Source: Agrococcus sp. SL85
GTDB lineage: Bacteria > Actinomycetota > Actinomycetes > Actinomycetales > Microbacteriaceae
NCBI RefSeq assembly: GCF_026625845.1
Contig: NZ_CP113066.1
Coordinates: 1 to 64,000 of the forward strand
DNA length: 64,000 nt
Direction: 5' to 3'
The notes beneath the pieces are model-generated. The model made no database searches. It had not been told where the DNA came from and saw only the letters and a program-made list of their open reading frames with translations. Shown here piece after piece: positions 59,122 to 64,000 of this stretch. Position 1 is the first letter of the stretch. Each line of letters opens with the position of its first letter. The position numbers and the translations under genes are program-made.

Positions 59122-60172
59122 TCAGGCGGCGAAGGATGCGGGGTCGAGGTCGGCGGCCGTGACGGCGCGCGCTGCGTGCAGCGACCAGATGGCGGCCTCG
59201 TCGTCGGCGACGTCCTCGGGCAGCGCGGTCGTGCTCGACGCGGCGCGGCCGAGCAGCGCGTCGAGCGGCGCGCCGACGAGCGCGTCGACGACGCGGCCGG
59301 CGCCGAGCGCCGCGGTCACGAGGCTCGCGACCTCCTCGTCGTCGATGCCGAGGCGGCTCGTGCCGTTGCCGAGGTCGGTGCCGTGCAGCACGGCGCCGCC
59401 CGCCTGCGCGAACCGCAGCAGGTTGTCGACCGCGCAGCCCCACGCGGCGTCGTCGCCGTCGCGGCGGTGCATGCCGAGGGTCGAGATCCACGTGGTGCGC
59501 GCGGCCGCGGCCTCGATGACGCGCCGCGGCAGCGCCTCCGACCAGGGCGCGTGGGCGAGGATCGCGACGCCGTGCTCGATCGCGCGCTCCGCCTGGCCCG
59601 CTCCCTGCACGTGCGCGGCGACCGGGAGGCCCGCGACGCGCGCGGCGGCGACGATCGCGACGAGCGTCAGGTCGTCGACGACGGGGCCGGCCTCGGCGTT
59701 GAGCGCGAGCCTTGACCACGGCGGCACCCGCGGCGGCCTGCGCGGCGACGGCGGCCGCCGCGTCCTGCGCACCCGCGACCGCGTGCGCCGCCTCCTGCGG
59801 CGCCCAGCCGCTGCGGCTCGGGTAGCCGCCGGGCGCCGTGAGCAGGGCGCCGGCCCACGCGACCTCGAGCGCGGGCGCCGCATGCCGGTGCGCGGCCGCG
59901 ATGCCCGGCAGTAGGGCCGGATCCCAGCCGAGGTCGAGCGCGCGGCCGATCGCGGTCGGTCCGGGCTCGGCGAGGCCGAGGTGCACGTGGGCGTCGGTGA
60001 GCGCGGGCAGCAGCGCGATCGGGAGGCGCTCGAGGGCGGCGCGGTCGGCCTCGGGGGCGAGCCGCAGGCCTCGGCCGACGGCGACGGCGACGTCCTCGTG
60101 CCAGGCGCCCGCGACGCGCGCGCGGGCGACGCGGACGATGCGCTCGGCGGGCGCTGCGGGCGCGGCGACCAC
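59122..60172 (-). CDS. metal-dependent amidohydrolase of the kyn cluster, frame broken once as read
   Basis: 349 residues after correction. Amidohydrolase superfamily: metal HxH in DAHVHLGL, a lysine in VVKLALNAEAGP fitting a carbamylated bridging Lys, His in AAHVQG and ILAHAPW, and Asp in HGTDLGNGT. It sits exactly where N-formylkynurenine formamidase is needed between kynA and kynU, and no KynB-type gene is seen. I infer it is the formamidase. As read, an extra base at 59708-59712 (AGCCT for AGCT, plus strand) shifts the frame after VVK. The start is the GTG at 60172, seven bases inside the kynA stop region. Confidence 0.82.
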
Positions 60173-60177
60173 GGCGC

Positions 60178-61047
60178 TCAGGCGCCGATCCGGGTGCGGA
60201 CGGCGTAGAGCTCGGGGAAGAACGTGAGCTCGAGCGCGCGCTGCAGGAAGCTCGTGCCGCTCGAGCCGCCCGTGCCCGTCTTCATGCCGATGGTGCGCGT
60301 GACCGTGCGCAGGTGCCGGAACCGCCACATCTGGAAGTTGTCCTCGAGGTCGACGAGCTCCTCGCACGCCTCGTAGGCGCGCCAGTCGTCGCCCTCCCCC
60401 GGCGTGCCCGCGCCCTCGTAGATGCCGACGAAGACGTCGACGAGCGGCTCATGGAAGACGTGCGCCTTCCGCACGTCGCGCTCGAGCACCTCCCGCGGCA
60501 CCGCGTGGCCGCGGCGGGCGAGGTGGCGCAGGAACTCGTCGTAGAGGCTCGGCCGCTCGAGCTCGGCCGCGAGCGCAGCGTGGTCCTCGGGCGCGGCCTC
60601 GAAGACCTTGAGCATGCGCTCGTGCTTGTTGCCGAGCGCGAACTCCACCTGCCGGTACTGCGCCGACTGGAACCCCGAGGCGCTCGCGAGCGCGCCGCGG
60701 AACTGCGCGTACTCGGTGGGCGTGAGGGTGGCGAGGACCGACCACTGCTGCGTCAGCACCTCCTGGATGTGCTTGACGCGCGCGATGCGCTTCAGCGCCG
60801 AGCCGAGGTCGTCGGCCGCCAGCAGGCGCCGCGCGTCGTCGAGCTCGTGCAGCACGAGCTTCAGCCAGAGCTCCGTCGTCTGGTGCTGGATGATGAACAG
60901 CAGCTCGTCGTGGTGCTCGGGGCGGCTCTTGGGGTGCTGCGAGGCGAGCAGCGTGTCGAGGCCCAGGTAGGAGCCGTAGGTCTGCCGGTCGCGCAGGTCG
61001 GTGACGATCGTCGACTCGATCTCGCGGGTGTTGTCCTCGACGGCCAC
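60178..61047 (-). CDS. kynA: tryptophan 2,3-dioxygenase
   Basis: Heme enzyme opening the tryptophan ring to N-formylkynurenine. 289 residues from a GTG with a GGAGGG ribosome site. Family features: TYGSYLGLDTLLASQHP near 23-39, HDELLFIIQHQTTELWLKL near 46-64 (distal His), FQMWRFRHLRTVTRTIG (heme-side His) and the substrate loop GTGGSSGTSFL near the end. First gene of the kyn operon, overlapping the amidohydrolase start. Confidence 0.95.
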   Translation of the reverse strand: MAVEDNTREIESTIVTDLRDRQTYGSYLGLDTLLASQHPKSRPEHHDELLFIIQHQTTELWLKLVLHELDDARRLLAADDLGSALKRIARVKHIQEVLTQQWSVLATLTPTEYAQFRGALASASGFQSAQYRQVEFALGNKHERMLKVFEAAPEDHAALAAELERPSLYDEFLRHLARRGHAVPREVLERDVRKAHVFHEPLVDVFVGIYEGAGTPGEGDDWRAYEACEELVDLEDNFQMWRFRHLRTVTRTIGMKTGTGGSSGTSFLQRALELTFFPELYAVRTRIGA

Positions 61048-61076
61048 GTCGGCCCTCCCCTCAGCCGGGAGCAACG

Positions 61077-61908
61077 CTAGCGCGGCCCCCGATGCCCCGC
61101 GCGCGATGCGCGGTCGGCGCACGGGCGCCGGGCGGTGACGGCGGTCGCGCCGATCTCGTCGTCCTCGTGCACGCGCGCGCCCTGCAGCCCCGCGGCCTCG
61201 AGGATCCGGATCGCCTCGGCGACCTGCGGCGGCGCGACCTCGGTGCCGACGAGGCCGCCGGGCGCGAGCCGCGCGGCGACCTGCGGGGCGAGCGCGCGCA
61301 GGGGCTCGAGGCCGTCGGGGCCGCCGTCGAGCGCGAGCGGCGGCTCGTGCTCGCGCGCGTCGCGCGGGAGGTGCGCGAGCTCGGCCGTGGGCACGTACGG
61401 GAGGTTCGCGGCGACGGCGTCGAAGCGGAGGCCCTGCGGCAGCGCACCGAGGTCGGCGCCCAGCAGCACGAGCGCACCGGGGAGGTTGGCGCGCGCGTTG
61501 GCGACGGCGGCGGGATCGGCGTCGACCGCCGCGATGCGCAGGCCCGGCACCCGGTGGGCGGCGAGCGCCGCGATCGCGCCGGTGCCGCAGCCGAGGTCGA
61601 GGAGGCTCGCGCCGCCGCGCGCGGCGGCAGCCGCCGCGAGCGCCGCGGCGACGAGGCGCGCGAGGAGCAGGGTGCGGCGGCGCGGCACGAACACCCCCGG
61701 GCGCACGAGCACGCGCAGGCTCGCCGAAGGCGGCGCCGCCGACCACCACCTCGATCGGCTCGCCCGCGATGCGGCGCGCGACCATCGCGTCGAGCGATCC
61801 GGCGTCCGCGGCCGCGCGCCGCAGCTCGGCGAGCTCGGCCTCGGCGAAGGCGCTGCCCGAGGCGCGGAGCGCGGCGATGCGCGCCGCGTCGTCCTCGTGC
61901 CCCGCCAT
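61077..61908 (-). CDS. PrmC-related N5-glutamine methyltransferase, frame broken once as read
   Basis: 276 residues after correction. An N-terminal helical domain (about 1-75) is followed by a SAM fold with LLDLGCGTGAIAALA and the acidic AVDADP. The catalytic motif is NLPYVP instead of the NPPY of true PrmC. It therefore fits the actinobacterial PrmC-related family of unknown substrate. As read, an extra base at 61717-61721 (AGGCT for AGCT, plus strand) breaks the frame in FGE/LRVLV. It starts 106 bases from the divergent M20 peptidase gene and ends 29 bases before kynA. Confidence 0.85.
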
Positions 61909-62014
61909 CGCTCCCCCGCCCCGCGCCGGATCCCGGCATCCGCTGCGCGCCCGATCCGGGCGCTCCGCCCCAGGCTCCCACGGCCCGCCGCGCGCGCGAC
62001 GGTAGCCTGCGCGC

Positions 62015-63313
62015 ATGCCGCGCATCGATGCCTCCGCCCTCGACCACCTCGTCGCGCTCGTGCAGGTGCCGACGGAGTCGCCCGAGCAGCTGCCGGCGTT
62101 CCGCGCGGCGCTCGAGGCCCGCTTCCCGCGGCTCTTCGCGGCGCTCGAGGTGGAGGCGGTGGGCGACACGATCCTCGCCCGCTGGGCCGGCCGCGGCGAG
62201 GGCGCGCCCGCGCTGCTCATGGCGCACCAGGACGTCGTGCCAGCGCCCGCCGAGGGCTGGACGCATCCGCCGTACTCCGGCCACCGCGACGGCACGCACG
62301 TGTGGGGCCGCGGCACGCTCGACGACAAGGGCTCGCTCGTGGGCATCTGCGTGGCCGTCGCGGCGCTGCTCGACGAGGGCTTCCGGCCCGCGCGCGACGT
62401 GTGGCTGCTCTTCGGCCACGACGAGGAGACGATGGGCACGGGCGCCGCCGACGCGATCGCGGTGCTCGCCGAGCGCGGCGTGCGGCCGGCCTGGGCGCTC
62501 GACGAGGGCGGCGCGATCATCGAGCCGCCCATCGCCGGCGTGGCGCGCGACGTCGCGGTCGTCGGCGTCGCCGAGAAGGGCTTCGCGAACGTGCGGCTGC
62601 GCGTCGCGCAGCAGGGCGGCCACGCCTCGACGCCGCCGCGGCTGCCCGCCACCTCGCGGCTCGCGCGAGCCATCGGGCGGCTCGACCGGGCCCGCTTCCC
62701 GCGCTCGCTGCCGGAGCCCGCGATCCGGATGCTCGAGCTGCTGGGCGCCGAGGCGCGCGGGGCCCAGGGCGCGGTGCTGCGGCGCGTGCGGCGGGCGCGG
62801 CCGCTCGTCGAGCGCATCCTCGCCCGCGGCGACGAGACGCGCGCGATGCTCGCGACGACCGCGGTCGTCACGCAGCTCTCGGGTGCGGCCGCGCCCAACG
62901 CGCTCGCAGAGGAGGCCGTGGCGGTCGCGAACGTGCGGATCGCCGTGGGCGAGGACGTCCCCGGCACGCTCGCGCGCATCCGTGCCGCGATCGCCGACCC
63001 GGCCGTCGAGGTCTCGCTGCTGCACGGGCACGGGCCGAGCCCCGTGAGCCCCTCGAGCGGGCCCGGGTGGCTCGACCTCGAGGCGGCGATCGGGCGCCTG
63101 CGACCCGACGTGCTCACGGTGCCCTACGTGGTGCTCGGCGGTACCGACGGCCGGCACGCGCACCGCGTCACCGACCGCGTGTACCGCTTCGCGCCGTTCG
63201 CGATGACGCGCGAGGAGCGGCTGGGCCTCCACGCCCGCGACGAGCGCATCCGCGAGGACACCTGGCTCGACGGCTGCCGCTGGTACGCCGACCTGCTCGA
63301 GCGCTCCTGCTGA
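62015..63313 (+). CDS. M20 family metallopeptidase
   Basis: 432 residues. Zinc ligands and catalytic residues are visible: AHQDVVP near 69-75, GTLDDKG near 99-105, HDEE near 134-137 and DEGG near 162-165. A lid/dimerisation domain with GGHAS near 202-206 follows. The layout matches carboxypeptidase or dipeptidase members with a long N-acyl-amino-acid pocket (PM20D1-like). No signal peptide. It converges on the next gene across a region holding the 17-bp repeat. Confidence 0.9.
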   Translation: MPRIDASALDHLVALVQVPTESPEQLPAFRAALEARFPRLFAALEVEAVGDTILARWAGRGEGAPALLMAHQDVVPAPAEGWTHPPYSGHRDGTHVWGRGTLDDKGSLVGICVAVAALLDEGFRPARDVWLLFGHDEETMGTGAADAIAVLAERGVRPAWALDEGGAIIEPPIAGVARDVAVVGVAEKGFANVRLRVAQQGGHASTPPRLPATSRLARAIGRLDRARFPRSLPEPAIRMLELLGAEARGAQGAVLRRVRRARPLVERILARGDETRAMLATTAVVTQLSGAAAPNALAEEAVAVANVRIAVGEDVPGTLARIRAAIADPAVEVSLLHGHGPSPVSPSSGPGWLDLEAAIGRLRPDVLTVPYVVLGGTDGRHAHRVTDRVYRFAPFAMTREERLGLHARDERIREDTWLDGCRWYADLLERSC

Positions 63314-63335
63314 CTCGCCGAGCCGCCGGCCCGCC

Positions 63336-63352
63336 GAGCGGTCGCTCCCGCC
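63336..63352. repeat. inverted copy of the 17-bp element of 48935-49040
   Basis: GAGCGGTCGCTCCCGCC is the exact reverse complement of the core of the 30-bp repeat. It again lies between converging genes (M20 peptidase and membrane protein). A second, partial copy (GAGCGGTCACGC) follows at 63366-63377. Confidence 0.75.
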
Positions 63353-63371
63353 CGCGCAGCCCCGCGAGCGG

Positions 63372-63848
63372 TCACGCGTGGTCGTCGGGAGGGCCCGATC
63401 GTGACCACAGGTGACCGGTCGGCGTCGCGGCGGCGAGCCGCCAGTGCAGGAGGGCCGCCCCGAGGACGCCGCCGAGCGCGAGGAGCGCGGGCACGAGGGC
63501 GATGAGGTGCTCGCCCGTCGCGGCGCCCGCGATCCAGCCGGTGAGGACGACCGCCCCGACGCCGAGGTGCGTCCTGAGCCACCGCCCGGGCGGCACGGAC
63601 CGCCACAGCGAGCCCGCGGCGCGCCAGCTGCAGAGCACGAGGAGCGTGAGCGCCACCAGCACGAGCCACAGCGGCGGGGCGAGGTCGAAGGGCAGCGCCG
63701 CGAGGACGGAGAGCGGCAGCCACGACACGAGCGCGTAGCGGCCCACGAGCATCGGGGTCGTCGGGATCGTGTGCAGCGGCCGGCCGTCGTCGACCGAGCC
63801 GGTCACCGGGTTCGGGATCCGCGTGGCCGCGGCGTCGGTCGTCTCCAT
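63372..63848 (-). CDS. small membrane protein, unknown function
   Basis: 158 residues with four hydrophobic helices (about 40-56, 60-74, 95-112, 115-133). A T/P-rich, soluble N-terminus precedes them. The C-terminus is short and hydrophilic. No recognised domain. It lies 33 bases after the cation efflux gene, so the two may be co-transcribed. Confidence 0.75.
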   Translation of the reverse strand: METTDAAATRIPNPVTGSVDDGRPLHTIPTTPMLVGRYALVSWLPLSVLAALPFDLAPPLWLVLVALTLLVLCSWRAAGSLWRSVPPGRWLRTHLGVGAVVLTGWIAGAATGEHLIALVPALLALGGVLGAALLHWRLAAATPTGHLWSRSGPPDDHA

Positions 63849-63881
63849 GCCCCGGGGCCAGCGAAGCGGACGATCGATCCG

Positions 63882-64000
63882 CTAGGCGTGCGTCGTCGTC
63901 TCGTGGGCGCTGTGGCCCGGGGGCTCCAGCTGGAACGTGGCGTGCTCGAGCGCCACCGGGAAGTGCTCGGCCGCGCACGCCTGCAGGGCGTCGAGGATGC
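63882..64000 (-). CDS. cation diffusion facilitator C-terminus (partial)
   Basis: Only the last 38 or so codons are inside the window; the gene continues past 64000. The visible end reads ILDALQACAAEHFPVALEHA, then TFQLEPPGHSAHE, ending in a TAG at 63882-63884. This is the characteristic cytoplasmic end of CzcD-type zinc/cation efflux proteins, where His residues bind metal. Confidence 0.75.
   Translation of the reverse strand, partial: ILDALQACAAEHFPVALEHATFQLEPPGHSAHETTTHA

Overview
The window is a GC-rich actinobacterial chromosome segment, most likely from Microbacteriaceae. The evidence is the rrn layout, a long 23S gene, PriA in place of HisA, and several conserved neighbourhoods: pheST-arg-tyrS, ftsK-pgsA-cinA-clgR-DUF3046-recA-recX, infC-rpmI-rplT, and lexA divergent from a LysM gene. 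Nearly everything is housekeeping. I saw no insertion sequence, prophage, CRISPR array, toxin-antitoxin or defence system, and no tRNA gene.

Layout. 1-5430: an rRNA operon on the minus strand (16S, spacer, 23S; 5S would lie to the left), with its promoter and the two arms of the pre-23S processing stem. 5742-16858: tyrS, argHFBJC, a SIMPL-domain gene, pheT and pheS. 16955-20336: a glutamate-type amino acid ABC transporter (gluABCD order). 20432-22976: an rRNA/tRNA methyltransferase, rplT, rpmI and infC. 23202-27601: a DUF1844 gene, sseB, priA, hisH, hisB and hisC. 27656-28885: a LysM gene and lexA, divergent, with SOS-like boxes between them. 28888-35114: a hydrolase, hflX, a methyltransferase, dapF, miaA and miaB. 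35209-39456: a lipoprotein, recX, recA, DUF3046, clgR, cinA and pgsA. 39487-45205: ftsK, rnj and dapA. 45274-49653: acetyltransferases, dfrA-thyA, a membrane protein, dapB and a phosphatase. 49737-54009: an M16 peptidase, pnp and rpsO. 54151-61908: a PrsW-type protease, aspA, a lipoprotein and a kynurenine cluster (kynU, amidohydrolase, kynA), then a PrmC-like methyltransferase. 62015-64000: an M20 peptidase, a membrane protein and the end of a cation efflux gene.

How the genes work together. argC-J-B-F-H supply most of arginine synthesis, but argD, argG and argR are missing from the cluster. hisC-B-H-priA cover part of histidine synthesis. dapA, dapB and dapF serve lysine and peptidoglycan. 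dfrA-thyA couple folate to dTMP. lexA, recA, recX and the LysM gene form an SOS core. kynA, an amidohydrolase and kynU can convert tryptophan to anthranilate if the amidohydrolase is the missing formamidase.

The most unusual signal is in the sequence itself. Eight genes are frame-disrupted, including the essential pheT, lexA and ftsK. Nine of the twelve indels I can place are a single G or C inserted in the centre of an AGCT palindrome (AGCT read as AGGCT or AGCCT). That is too regular for random error. It most simply suggests a base-calling artefact at a modified AGCT motif, so the genes are probably intact in the organism. I did not find a convincing new biological system.
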